Assembly: GCF_000219215.1 (NCBI RefSeq)
Contig: NC_015723.1
Coordinates: 248,001 to 312,000 of the forward strand
DNA length: 64,000 nt
DNA from: Cupriavidus necator N-1
GTDB taxonomy: Bacteria; Pseudomonadota; Gammaproteobacteria; Burkholderiales; Burkholderiaceae
Direction of reading: 5' to 3'
The first letter of the stretch is position 1. Every line of letters starts with the position of its first letter. A program made the translations under genes and the position numbers. Shown here piece by piece: positions 46,102 to 55,093 of this stretch. The notes beneath the pieces are model-generated. The model did not search any database. It worked only from the letters and a program-made list of their open reading frames with translations, and was not told where the DNA came from.

Positions 46102-46552
46102 CGTGATTCTTCTTGTTGGTGAAGGAGATTGGGGGGCTTCGTGCCGGCGATCAGTACACGGATGCGAAACCAGAGGGGGCAGCCGATGAGTCACCCTTCC
46201 CCGCGGAGGACTGTCCGTCGCACAGTGCACTGCTCCGGCTACACAGGACCTGGCTATGGCCGACCACTTGTTTGGGGGCGAACTCCGGACCCGTACAGCA
46301 AGGTGACCGGACAGGCTTCCAAACGCCGATTCAGGTCAATGTCAGTTGCAGCGTGTCGTGATCCTGCAAAGCCAGGAGAGATTAATTGGCGATGCAGGAT
46401 GTGGCCATTGTCTGTTCGTATTAGCTGGCTGGGTCTTCGGCCTGGTCGCGGACTTTGGAATGCTGTTTGCTCAGTTCGGCACTGGTAGCGGCGATGTGAG
46501 AGCGGTGAACCGCAGGAAGGCGAGGGCGTCTCGAATTCACACGTCTGCCAAT
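46102..46552. other. Intergenic region upstream of the catalase remnant
   Basis: About 450 bp between the catalase-like start and the end of the YoaK-like gene. It may preserve a catalase promoter on the minus strand. Open frames here (for example minus 46254-46634) overlap a real gene and are not supported. Confidence 0.45.
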
Positions 46553-47281
46553 TCACTTCTGCAGGCTGTTCGCGCCATTGCGCCAAGTCAGGAAACTGAG
46601 CGCCGTCAGCAATACGGCTGGCAGCATTACACACCAGAGCGAAAGCATCGAATAGCCAAGGGCGCCGAGAGCGGCGCCCGATGCGAAACCCGCGAGCGCC
46701 GGTACCATCTTTTTGAGCCGACCGCGTATGGCTTTGCCGTCCGCCTCAGATGCGGATGGCAGGTCCACCAGGTCAATGATAATTTGCGTCGTATTTCCGG
46801 TCATGATCGTGGTGGGGCCGAGGTCTGACAAGGACGTCCGGGACAGTGAGTTCTGAATACCCATGGCCACTACGGCAAGCATGCCGGCGCCGACGGCTGC
46901 AGGCGTACTTGGATCGGAAATGGGAGAGGCGTGGAACCCTGCAACTATGAAGAGAACCAGCGCCAAGGCCTCGGCAAACAGCAACAGCGAGGGTGCCGAT
47001 TGTTTGTCCCGTACGATGCGTGACTCGGTCAGCCTGGCGGCCGCAACCGCCAAGGCAAAAGTCGGAAGCGCAAGCAGTTTTGCGAGCAGGCCCGGAGAAT
47101 CACCGGCGATGTCGACGCCGATCATCACGAAGTTTCCTGTCACGTGCGCAGTAAACAGGCCGAATAGTGAAATGAACCCGACCACGTCTACATAGCCGGC
47201 GACGAAGGCCAGGATGCAGCCGAACGCCGGTCCTGAAAGATCCGCGCGGCGACCGGCGTCAGGAAGCTGTGTGGGTGTCAA
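46553..47281 (-). CDS. YoaK/DUF1275-family membrane protein
   Basis: 242-residue protein with about six hydrophobic segments. The N-terminal FGCILAFVAGYVDVVGFISL and FTAHVTGNFVMIG and the middle GPTTIMTGNTTQIIIDLVD are typical of DUF1275. The function of the family is not established. Last gene of the probable eight-gene operon, 33 bp after the porin gene. Confidence 0.88.
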   Translation of the reverse strand: MTPTQLPDAGRRADLSGPAFGCILAFVAGYVDVVGFISLFGLFTAHVTGNFVMIGVDIAGDSPGLLAKLLALPTFALAVAAARLTESRIVRDKQSAPSLLLFAEALALVLFIVAGFHASPISDPSTPAAVGAGMLAVVAMGIQNSLSRTSLSDLGPTTIMTGNTTQIIIDLVDLPSASEADGKAIRGRLKKMVPALAGFASGAALGALGYSMLSLWCVMLPAVLLTALSFLTWRNGANSLQK

Positions 47282-47314
47282 TGCGGTCTCTCACGTTGGT
47301 TGGTCAGCGGACGG

Positions 47315-48463
47315 TCAGAAGCTGTGCCGCATCGCAATGGCGAACGTCTGCGGGTCTGCGCCAGCCTTGATACCGAGGTTGTTGATGGCGAAGTCATAGT
47401 TCGCATTGCTGCGGTTGTTGATGCGGCTGTAGTAGGCGTATAGCGCGGTTCGCTTGGAAAGGGGGTAGTCATAGCCGACGGTCACCTGAAATGCGCCGGT
47501 ATCCGAACCACTTCGGACGGATCCAATCGTTTCCATAGCTGTGCCGGTGCCATCGCCGACAAAGGCGAAGCCGGCGCGTATGCTGCCGGGGCCAAACTCC
47601 TGTATCAGCGAGACATAGTAGCCATTGCGCGTAAGGTCTCCGGTGGCGGTACGATAGTGCAGGCGTTCATACAGGGCACTGATGCGCGTCGATGGGAACT
47701 GGTAGGAAACTCCTGCCTTGATTGCGTCGTCGTTGCGTCCGCTGGTCTGATAGTGCTGGTGGATTTCATAGGCAAGCGTCAGGTTCAGGTTGCCGTGACC
47801 ATAGGCCGTGGCAAAGGAATACAACGCTGGATTGCGCGGCACCGTGGTCTTTTCCTCCGGCAATCCCCAGGCAATGGCGCCGCTCAAGCCGTGCCACGTC
47901 GGCGACTGGTAGTGCAGCGAGTTCTTTTGCCGTCGATCAAATGAGCTGGTGTTCTGGACATTGTCGCTGGTAGACGCAGCGCCATTGCCTATCAGCGCCA
48001 TGTAACCCGCAGTGGTGGCGTAATACGGGTCGTAGCTCTTGGTTGCACTTGTGTATGGCGTGTCCCAGTTGCCCATGAAGAGGGTGCCGTACGGGCTCTG
48101 AAGGCCGAGCCGGGTATCCCGCGCGGCGATTTGCCCAGCGCCGTTGTCAACCGACAGGGCGCTTTCGATTTGCCAGATCGCCTTGATCCCATTGGCCAAC
48201 TGTTCCTCGCCCCGCATGCCGAACACAGAGCGGTTATTCGTGAGGCGCGCCGTATTGCCCAATCTGGTGCCGTCGGTTGCGGTGGTCACGGTCACATACT
48301 CGATTGCCGTGTTCAGCCGACCATAGATCGCGACGTTGTTGTCCGCCACGGCAGGTGCCGCGGCCGCGGACAAAGACGCTGCCAGGGCGACGTGAATGCG
48401 CCGGGGCGCGATTGCGTTAGTACGGCTGGCAAGTGCTTCGGGCTGCTTTCGGGAGCGACTCAT
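47315..48463 (-). CDS. Gram-negative porin (OmpC-like, betaproteobacterial type)
   Basis: 382-residue outer-membrane porin. A signal peptide ends near AVADNNVAIYGRLNTAIEYV, with YGRLN a typical first strand. The middle has ESALSVDNGAGQIAARDTRL and GLQSPYGTLFMGNWDTPYTS, and the last residue is Phe in AIAMRHSF, as needed for BAM recognition. I chose ATG 48463, as the upstream frame adds 59 Arg-rich residues unlike a leader. It would admit small solutes to the periplasm, where two operon enzymes are predicted. Confidence 0.88.
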   Translation of the reverse strand: MSRSRKQPEALASRTNAIAPRRIHVALAASLSAAAAPAVADNNVAIYGRLNTAIEYVTVTTATDGTRLGNTARLTNNRSVFGMRGEEQLANGIKAIWQIESALSVDNGAGQIAARDTRLGLQSPYGTLFMGNWDTPYTSATKSYDPYYATTAGYMALIGNGAASTSDNVQNTSSFDRRQKNSLHYQSPTWHGLSGAIAWGLPEEKTTVPRNPALYSFATAYGHGNLNLTLAYEIHQHYQTSGRNDDAIKAGVSYQFPSTRISALYERLHYRTATGDLTRNGYYVSLIQEFGPGSIRAGFAFVGDGTGTAMETIGSVRSGSDTGAFQVTVGYDYPLSKRTALYAYYSRINNRSNANYDFAINNLGIKAGADPQTFAIAMRHSF

Positions 48464-48467
48464 GCGG

Positions 48468-48761
48468 TTATTGGTTCCCTTCCTTGCTACGCGCGGGGAG
48501 GGACGCCGACGGTTCAACGGCCGTGTCCGCATTGGGCGGTGTACCCGTAATCTTCGGGACGCATTCGCCGCGGAACCATGCAATGGTGACTGGCTCGCCG
48601 GCCAGCATGCGCTTGACCGGCGGCACAACCTGCTCGCCAATCAGCATGCCCAGCAGCCCGATCAAAGCAATTGCGGGCGGCGCAGGCGAGCGGACCTGCA
48701 TCAGTGCATAGATAATGCCGACCAGGATGCCGGCGCCAAGGGAGATGAGATAGAGCTTCAT
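48468..48761 (-). CDS. XapX-domain (DUF1427) small membrane protein
   Basis: 97 residues from the ATG at 48761. Two hydrophobic segments: LISLGAGILVGIIYALMQV and PPAIALIGLLGMLIGEQVVP, the XapX signature. A polar C-terminal tail follows. Function is unknown; the family is often beside hydrolases. It lies between the MFS gene and the porin gene with gaps of 37 and 4 bp. Confidence 0.8.
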   Translation of the reverse strand: MKLYLISLGAGILVGIIYALMQVRSPAPPAIALIGLLGMLIGEQVVPPVKRMLAGEPVTIAWFRGECVPKITGTPPNADTAVEPSASLPARSKEGNQ

Positions 48762-48798
48762 ATGTGACAAGGTTGGAGAGGGGGAAATCGGTGCGACG

Positions 48799-50412
48799 TC
48801 ACGCCGGCGGCAAGCCCAGGCCGAGCAGGTGTCTTACGTGGGGCGGCTCGGCGCCCACGTGGAAGCTGGCTACGTCGCGCTGCACATCGGCATCGGCATG
48901 CGGTACGCGCTGGTGCTGGCGCAGGTGCTCGGCCCACGACTCGACCAGGAACCACTCGGTCAGCAGTTCGGGATTGGCCGGATCTTCCATCACGCCCCAG
49001 CTGAACGCACCGTCACGCAAACGCTCTTCCGACAGCTTGTGGACCGCATGCAGGAACGCATCGCGGTTGGCGGGCGGGATGCAGTATTCGATCAGGATCA
49101 TCACCGGACCACGGTCCTGCGCGATCTCGCCGGCCATCTCCGGTTCGGGCCAATGACGTGCGGGACCGAGGTCTTCATCGCCGCCCGGCAGCCGCATGCG
49201 GTGCAGGATCAGCGCGGTAACGACCAGCCCCGCCGCGGCGATCAGCAGCGCGTGCGGTGTGCCCAGTGCCTGCGCCACAAAGCCCCAGACCAGGCTGCCA
49301 CCGGCCAGCGCGCCGTTGAACACCATCTGGTAGACCGCCAGCGCGCGGCCGCGAACCCAGTTCGGCAGGATCGCCTGCGCCGCGCCGCCGAGCGTGGTCA
49401 GCGCCATGATCCATGCCGCGCCAAGCAGCAATAGCAGCGGCAATGCCAGCCATATGGGTGGTGCGCTCGACAGCGCCGCCATGACGACCGCCGTGACGAT
49501 CGCGGACAACAGCACCATGCCATCTGCATCGAGCCGCTGCTGCAGTCTGGACATCGTCAGCGCGCCAAGGATCGCGCCAGCGCCCACTGCGCCCAGTAAC
49601 ACACCATAGAGGCCGGCGCCGCCATGCAACAGCTGACGGGCCACCAGCGGCAACAACGCCCATACGCCGCTGCCGAAGGCAAAATGCACGGCAGCGCGCG
49701 CCAATACTACGTGCAGCTTGCTGTGCGCGCGCGTGAAGCGTAAGCCTGCTCTGAAAGCGCTGAAGAAGTGTTCGCGCAGTGGATCGCTTGGCTTTTCGGG
49801 ACGCTTCCACCAGATCAGCGCAGCGATGACGAACACATAGCTGAGCAGGTCTGCGCTATACGTGGCAGCCGCGCCGAATGCCGCGAGCAGCAGACCCCCG
49901 GTAGCCGGTCCAATCGCACGGGCGACGTTCACGCCCAGCGAGTTCAGCGCCACGGCCTGTCGCAGCGTGCTCGGCGGCACGAGCTCGGGCACGATCGACT
50001 GCCACGTGGGCCCCATCATCGCCGCACCCACACCGCCGACGAACGCCAGCGCAATCAGGACTTCGATCGTCAGCGCCTGGCGCCACGCCAGCAGCATCAG
50101 CGTGCCGCTGACCATGGCCAGTCCGATCTGGATCACGATCAGGAAGCGGCGCCGGTCGAGGATGTCGGAGAGCACACCGGCCGGAATCGCTAGCAGGAAG
50201 ACGGGCAGCGTGGCAGCCGCCTGGATCGTGGCGACCGCTGCCGGTGAAGTGGAAAGATCGGTTGCCAGCCATGCGCTGGCCACATCCCGCATGAAGCTGC
50301 CGATGTTACCGAGGATCGTGGCCACCCACAGTACCGCAAACGTGGGCTGGGCCAGCGGGGCAAACGTGCCTCCCGATGCAGGCTTGGCCGCCGAGATGGC
50401 AGATTGCGTCAT
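48799..50412 (-). CDS. MFS transporter (MFS_3 type) with C-terminal ABM-like domain
   Basis: 537-residue transporter. Twelve membrane segments occupy about residues 20-410 (for example NIGSFMRDVASAWLATDLST; PVFLLAIPAGVLSDILDRRR; ARAIGPATGGLLLAAFGAAA). The remaining about 110 residues (VMILIEYCIPPANRDAFLHA through LTEWFLVESWAEHLRQHQRV) resemble an antibiotic-biosynthesis-monooxygenase-like fold, a fusion known in the MFS_3 group. It is probably an exporter of an unknown compound. It overlaps the DoxX gene by 4 bp. Confidence 0.85.
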   Translation of the reverse strand: MTQSAISAAKPASGGTFAPLAQPTFAVLWVATILGNIGSFMRDVASAWLATDLSTSPAAVATIQAAATLPVFLLAIPAGVLSDILDRRRFLIVIQIGLAMVSGTLMLLAWRQALTIEVLIALAFVGGVGAAMMGPTWQSIVPELVPPSTLRQAVALNSLGVNVARAIGPATGGLLLAAFGAAATYSADLLSYVFVIAALIWWKRPEKPSDPLREHFFSAFRAGLRFTRAHSKLHVVLARAAVHFAFGSGVWALLPLVARQLLHGGAGLYGVLLGAVGAGAILGALTMSRLQQRLDADGMVLLSAIVTAVVMAALSSAPPIWLALPLLLLLGAAWIMALTTLGGAAQAILPNWVRGRALAVYQMVFNGALAGGSLVWGFVAQALGTPHALLIAAAGLVVTALILHRMRLPGGDEDLGPARHWPEPEMAGEIAQDRGPVMILIEYCIPPANRDAFLHAVHKLSEERLRDGAFSWGVMEDPANPELLTEWFLVESWAEHLRQHQRVPHADADVQRDVASFHVGAEPPHVRHLLGLGLPPA

Positions 50413-50843
50413 GGTTGTCTCCGCGTGCGAAGGTCATCCCACGCCACGAGCAGGAACCCACCCACCAGGCCCAGATGTTCGAAGAACGCGTTAGCCATCA
50501 TGAACTGCGCCTCGGGCGGTGCGCTCCAAAACCGGTTGGCCAGGAACGTGGCCATCAGCGTGAACGCCGCCAGCGCCAGTGCGCCTAGCCAGCGCCAGAA
50601 GCCGGTCAGGATCATTGCCGACGCACCAAGCTCCAGCGCAATCGTCGCCGCAGCCAGCGGCACGGCGGGCGACAGGCCGAAGTGCTGCATCTCTGTCACT
50701 GCGCTGGAGAAGTCGAACAGCTTGACCAATCCGCCCTGCAGGTAGGCTGCGCACAGCAAAAGCAGGGCGATCCAGCGCAGCCAGCGGGGCAGCCGGTGCG
50801 TGTTGTTGCCGGCCGTGGCGAGCGGGGGTGTCGAGATGGTCAT
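50409..50843 (-). CDS. DoxX-family membrane protein
   Basis: 144 residues with four hydrophobic helices, including WIALLLLCAAYLQGGLVKLF and GFWRWLGALALAAFTLMATF. The pattern LQGGLVKLFDF fits the DoxX family. DoxX-like proteins have been linked to redox and thiosulfate:quinone chemistry, but the function here is unknown. It lies between the amidohydrolase and MFS genes, overlapping the latter by 4 bp. Confidence 0.82.
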   Translation of the reverse strand: MTISTPPLATAGNNTHRLPRWLRWIALLLLCAAYLQGGLVKLFDFSSAVTEMQHFGLSPAVPLAAATIALELGASAMILTGFWRWLGALALAAFTLMATFLANRFWSAPPEAQFMMANAFFEHLGLVGGFLLVAWDDLRTRRQP

Positions 50844-50871
50844 GGCCGCTCTCCGATGTGGTCAACGTAGA

Positions 50872-52818
50872 TCAGAATGCCCAGCACGAGCAGCCCAGCG
50901 CGCCCCAGAACGTGCTTTCGTCCGACGTCGGCACGCTCGAGGTCCACGCATTGGCATGTGCATGGCCATGTACGCCGCACGAACTGGCGCAGCCGCACGC
51001 GGTGTTCAGCGCCAGTGCGCGCGCCTGGGCCTGCGGGCGCGGCTGGTACTGGCTGCCATGGCGGGCCGGTGACCAGTCGGGCATCGCGGGCGGGATGTCG
51101 GGCGAATGCTTGCCGAATTCGCTGTCGCCATAGACCACCTTGCCGCCGAGCACGGTCAGCACCGACGTGATGTCCTGGATGTCGTCGCCGGGCACCGAGT
51201 AGTAGTCGGCCGACAACACGGCCAGGTCGGCCAGCTGGCCCACCTTGATTTGGCCCTTCTTGCCCACTTCGGATGAGAACCACGTGTTGGCCTCGGTCCA
51301 CAGGCGCAGCGCCGTTTCGCGATCGAGCAGGTTGGCCTGTGGATACATCGACATGCCGCCGACGGTCTTGCCCGTGGTCAGCCAGTACAGCGAGACCCAC
51401 GGGTTGTACGAGGCCACGCGCGTGGCATCGGTGCCGGCGCCGACCTTCACGCCTCTTTCCAGCATCTTCTTGACCGGCGGCGTGGCTTCGGCAGCGCGTG
51501 CGCCATAGCGCTCGACAAAGTACTCGCCCTGGTAGGCCATGCGGTGCTGCACCGCGATACCGCCACCGAGCGCGGCGATGCGGTCGATATTGCGGTCGGA
51601 AATCGTCTCGGCGTGGTCGAAGAACCAGTTCAGGCCGTTGAACGGGATGTCCTTGGCGACCTTCTCGTAGACGTCGAGCGCGCGCGTGATGGTCTGGTCA
51701 TAGGTCGCATGCAGGCGCCACGGCCAGCGCTTTTCGGCCAGCAGGCGGATCACCGGCTCCAGATCGGCTTCCATCGACGGCGCCATGTCGGGGCGCTCGA
51801 CACGGAAGTCCTCGAAGTCGGCCGCCGTGTAGACCAGCATTTCGCCGGCGCCATTGTGGCGATAGAGGTCATCGCCCTGGCCTGGCTTCACGGTCGACGT
51901 CCAGGTCTTGAAATCGCTCAGCTCTTCCTTGGGCTTCTGCGTGAACAGGTTGTAGGCCAGGCGCACCGTGAGGTGGCCTTCCTTGTGCAGCTCCTCGATG
52001 ATGCTGTAGTCCTCGGGGTAGTTCTGGTAGCCGCCGCCCGCATCGATCACGCCGGTCACACCCAGGCGGTTCACCTCGCGCATGAAGTGGCGCGTCGAGT
52101 TCTTCTGGTATTCAGGCGGTAGCTTCGGGCCCTTGGCCAGCGTGGCGTAGAGGATGGTCGCATTGGGCTTGGCCAGCAGCAGGCCGGTGGGATTGCCGCG
52201 CGCGTCGCGCACGATCTCGCCACCCGGAGGGTTCGGCGTGTCCTTGGTGTAGCCAACGGCACGCAGTGCGGCGCCGTTCAGAATGGCGCGGTCGTAGAGG
52301 TGCAGGATGAATACCGGGGTATCGGGCGCCACGGCGTTCAGTTCGTCGATGGTCGGCAGGCGCTTCTCGGCGAACTGGTGCTCGGTGAAGCCGCCCACCA
52401 CCCGCACCCATTGTGGCGCGGGCGTGCGGGCGACCTGGTCCTTCAGCATGCGCATGGCGTCGGCGAGCGAGCGCACGCCGTCCCAGCGCAGCTCCATGTT
52501 GTAGTTCAGGCCGCCGCGGATGATATGCATGTGGCTGTCAATCAGCCCGGGAATGGCCCGCCGGCCGTTCAGGTCGATCACCCTGGTCTGCGTTCCCGCC
52601 AGCTTCATGATGTCCTGGCGCGTACCCACCCCGACGAAGCGGCCGTCCTGGATGGCCACGGCGTCGGCCTGCGGATTGGCACGGTCGAGCGTGGCGAACT
52701 TGCCGTTTACGAGAATGAGGTCGGGAGTCGGGTTCGGTGACATGGCGAATAGTTCAGAAGAGGCTGCCGCACCGAGGGCGGCAGCCGAGGCGATGAAGTG
52801 CCGGCGGGTAATGGACAT
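50872..52818 (-). CDS. Amidohydrolase (YtcJ-like), Tat-type signal, Cys/His-rich tail
   Basis: 648-residue amidohydrolase-superfamily enzyme. The N-terminus (SITRRHFIASAAALGAAASS) is a twin-arginine-type signal. Metal-binding motifs include GLIDSHMHIIRGG, LHATYDQT, FFDHAETISD and GAGTDATRVASYNP. The last 45 or so residues add CGCASSCGVHGHAHA and end GALGCSCWAF, a possible metal-binding tail. The substrate is unknown. It starts 6 bp after the upstream alpha/beta hydrolase gene. Confidence 0.85.
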   Translation of the reverse strand: MSITRRHFIASAAALGAAASSELFAMSPNPTPDLILVNGKFATLDRANPQADAVAIQDGRFVGVGTRQDIMKLAGTQTRVIDLNGRRAIPGLIDSHMHIIRGGLNYNMELRWDGVRSLADAMRMLKDQVARTPAPQWVRVVGGFTEHQFAEKRLPTIDELNAVAPDTPVFILHLYDRAILNGAALRAVGYTKDTPNPPGGEIVRDARGNPTGLLLAKPNATILYATLAKGPKLPPEYQKNSTRHFMREVNRLGVTGVIDAGGGYQNYPEDYSIIEELHKEGHLTVRLAYNLFTQKPKEELSDFKTWTSTVKPGQGDDLYRHNGAGEMLVYTAADFEDFRVERPDMAPSMEADLEPVIRLLAEKRWPWRLHATYDQTITRALDVYEKVAKDIPFNGLNWFFDHAETISDRNIDRIAALGGGIAVQHRMAYQGEYFVERYGARAAEATPPVKKMLERGVKVGAGTDATRVASYNPWVSLYWLTTGKTVGGMSMYPQANLLDRETALRLWTEANTWFSSEVGKKGQIKVGQLADLAVLSADYYSVPGDDIQDITSVLTVLGGKVVYGDSEFGKHSPDIPPAMPDWSPARHGSQYQPRPQAQARALALNTACGCASSCGVHGHAHANAWTSSVPTSDESTFWGALGCSCWAF

Positions 52819-52824
52819 CTCGGC

Positions 52825-53814
52825 TTATGCGTTCAGGAAGGCCAGCAGGTCGGCATTGACCTGGTCGGCGTTGATCACGCACATGCCATGCGATGCACCT
52901 GGATATACCTTGAGCGTGGCGTTCTTGACGATCTTGGCCGACAGGCGGGCCGAATTGTCGATGGGCACGATCTGGTCGTCGTCACCATGCAGGATCAGCG
53001 TCGGCACGGTGATCTTCTTCAGGTCCCCGGTGTAGTCCACTTCCGAGAATTCCTTGATGCAGGCGTACTGGCCCAGGAGGCCACCGGTCATGCCCTGTGC
53101 CCAGAACGCATCGATGGTGCCTTGCGAAACCTTGGCGCCGGGCCGGTTGAAGCCGAAGAACGGCGTGGTCAGGTCCTTGTAGAATTGCGAGCGGTTTTCC
53201 GCCACGCCCTTGCGGATGCCGTCGAACACTTCCATCGGCAGGCCGTTCGGATTGGCCGCGGTCTTGAGCATGATAGGCGGCACCGCGCCGATCAGCACCG
53301 CCTTGGCCACGCGCTTCGTGCCATGACGGCCGATGTAGTGCGCCACTTCGCCGCCGCCGGTGGAGTGGCCGACCAGCGTTGCGCCCTTGATGTCGAGGGC
53401 GTCCAGCAGCGCGGCCAGGTCGTCGGCGTAGGTGTCCATGTTGTTGCCCTGCGCGGGCTGGTCCGAACGGCCATGGCCGCGACGGTCATGGGCGATCACC
53501 CGGAATCCCTTCTGGACCAGAAAGAGCATCTGGGCGTCCCAGGCGTCGGCATTCAGCGGCCAGCCGTGCGAGAAAACCACCGGGCTGCCCGTGCCCCAGT
53601 CCTTGTAGAAGATGCGCGTGCCGTCTTTGGTCGTGACGTAGTGGCCCTGATTCGTGGCGCGGCTGCTGGCCGGCGCGGCTTCCGCGGCCGTGGGCGTTAG
53701 TGCGGCAAGCGACGCCACCGATGCGGCCGCGGCGCCAACAGTGCTGCCTACCAGCAGTTGCCGGCGCGATGCATCGATGTTGTGACCTTGTTCCTGGGTG
53801 TGTTCTATTTGCAT
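52825..53814 (-). CDS. Alpha/beta hydrolase (non-heme chloroperoxidase-like), Tat-type signal
   Basis: 329 residues. A twin-arginine-type leader ([20 protein letters not shown]) precedes a hydrolase domain of the cofactor-free haloperoxidase/esterase type. Visible are the [11 protein letters not shown] oxyanion region, [12 protein letters not shown], the nucleophile in [12 protein letters not shown], the acid in [14 protein letters not shown] and the His in [10 protein letters not shown]. It could hydrolyse esters or carry out perhydrolysis; the substrate is unknown. It follows the second YcaC gene by 116 bp. Confidence 0.88.
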   Translation of the reverse strand: MQIEHTQEQGHNIDASRRQLLVGSTVGAAAASVASLAALTPTAAEAAPASSRATNQGHYVTTKDGTRIFYKDWGTGSPVVFSHGWPLNADAWDAQMLFLVQKGFRVIAHDRRGHGRSDQPAQGNNMDTYADDLAALLDALDIKGATLVGHSTGGGEVAHYIGRHGTKRVAKAVLIGAVPPIMLKTAANPNGLPMEVFDGIRKGVAENRSQFYKDLTTPFFGFNRPGAKVSQGTIDAFWAQGMTGGLLGQYACIKEFSEVDYTGDLKKITVPTLILHGDDDQIVPIDNSARLSAKIVKNATLKVYPGASHGMCVINADQVNADLLAFLNA

Positions 53815-53930
53815 GGTTAGGGCAGCTGAAAGTTGGCTCGAAATCCTGGATGAATGAGATCGCTGGTTGCATCGGCCTATGCACGGAAATCGTGCGTAGG
53901 CCGATGACTAGCTTCTTCTTGATCAGCTGT

Positions 53931-54617
53931 TTAGCGTGCGGGCACCGGGGCGATGGATTCGTGCCCCGTAGCCGTGCGCTGGGCGGCCTTGTGGACCATC
54001 GTGTATGCGTAGTCGACACCCATGCCATAGGCGCCCGAGTGTTCCTTCACCAGCTTCATTACGGCGTCATAGGTGTCGCGGTGGGCCCAGTCGCGTTGCC
54101 ATTCGAGCAGCACCTGCTGCCAGGTCACTGGCACCGCGCCGGCCTGGACCATGCGTTGCATGGCGTAGTCGTGGGCTTCCTTGCTGGTGCCGCCCGAAGC
54201 GTCGGCGACCATGTAGATCTCGTAGTTGCCTTCGAGCATGGCGCACAGCGCGAAGGTGGTGTTGCAGACCTCGGTCCACAGGCCGGCCACGATCACCTTG
54301 TTGCGGCCGTTTGCCTTGAGCGCATCGCGCACCTTCTGGTCGTCCCACGAGTTCATCGAGGTGCGCTCCAGCGTCTTCTGGTCCGGGAACACGTCGAGCA
54401 GTTCCGGATAGGTGAAGCCCGAGAACGACTCGCTCTCGACGGTGGTGATCGTCGTCGGGATATTGAAGATCTTTGCCGCCTTGGCCAGGCCGACGACGTT
54501 GTTCTTCATCGCCTGGCGGTCCATCGACTGGACGCCGAAAGCCATCTGCGGCTGATGGTCGATGAAAATCAGCTGGCTGTTCTGCGGGGTGAGGACTTCA
54601 AGCTTGGGGTTCGACAT
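53931..54617 (-). CDS. YcaC-like isochorismatase-family hydrolase, copy 2
   Basis: 228-residue cysteine hydrolase, about 90% identical by eye to the protein at 41562-42260. Asp20 in IFIDHQPQ and Cys118 in VAGLWTEVCNTT are conserved. The start follows ACAGGAGCAACGCA. It is the first gene of a probable eight-gene operon and is divergent from a FixJ-type regulator. It is cytoplasmic, while the next two gene products carry Tat-like leaders. Confidence 0.87.
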   Translation of the reverse strand: MSNPKLEVLTPQNSQLIFIDHQPQMAFGVQSMDRQAMKNNVVGLAKAAKIFNIPTTITTVESESFSGFTYPELLDVFPDQKTLERTSMNSWDDQKVRDALKANGRNKVIVAGLWTEVCNTTFALCAMLEGNYEIYMVADASGGTSKEAHDYAMQRMVQAGAVPVTWQQVLLEWQRDWAHRDTYDAVMKLVKEHSGAYGMGVDYAYTMVHKAAQRTATGHESIAPVPAR

Positions 54618-55093
54618 TGCGTTGCTCCTGTTTGGGGGGGCGAGAGTGAGGCTGCCGTGGCATCACCGCCGGGGCAGAGCCGCGTCGGGGCGGCTTGGCA
54701 TAAGGGCCGCGACCGGCGTTTGTGTCCGGAACGCAACCTGAGGGGAAGAATAGTCCACGCTGTCGGCCGTCGCTATTGTCGATTCGTATTAGCCGTCCGC
54801 TGCCTTGGTTTCATCGCGAAGCCGCCAGGCTGTGCTACGGAAAATAGGGAGTGGCTTCGTCAACCCTTGCGGCGTAGGAAGGCATTGGGGCTGCGTGCGG
54901 GTTCGATGTGCGTTAGCCTGCAAACTGGCCGGCCGGGGCAGCCGCCTACAGTCACACTGAACTAACCCCATGGTATAAGTAGTCCATGATCCCGGTTATG
55001 TGATGTAATGGAGAGTTTTGCGGGGTCAGGTCATGGTGGCGAGAGTGGGCCTGCCCAGACCCCGCGCACCGATGGGTGCACTGGAGATAGACT
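54618..55093. other. Divergent promoter region between the YcaC operon and the FixJ-type gene
   Basis: About 475 bp without a supported gene. It should carry the promoters of the eight-gene operon (leftward) and of the response regulator (rightward). No sigma-54 or other box was placed with confidence. Confidence 0.5.

Noticed and set aside
46254..46634. 126-codon minus-strand frame
   Set aside because: It overlaps the 3' end of the YoaK-like gene and shows no family motif.
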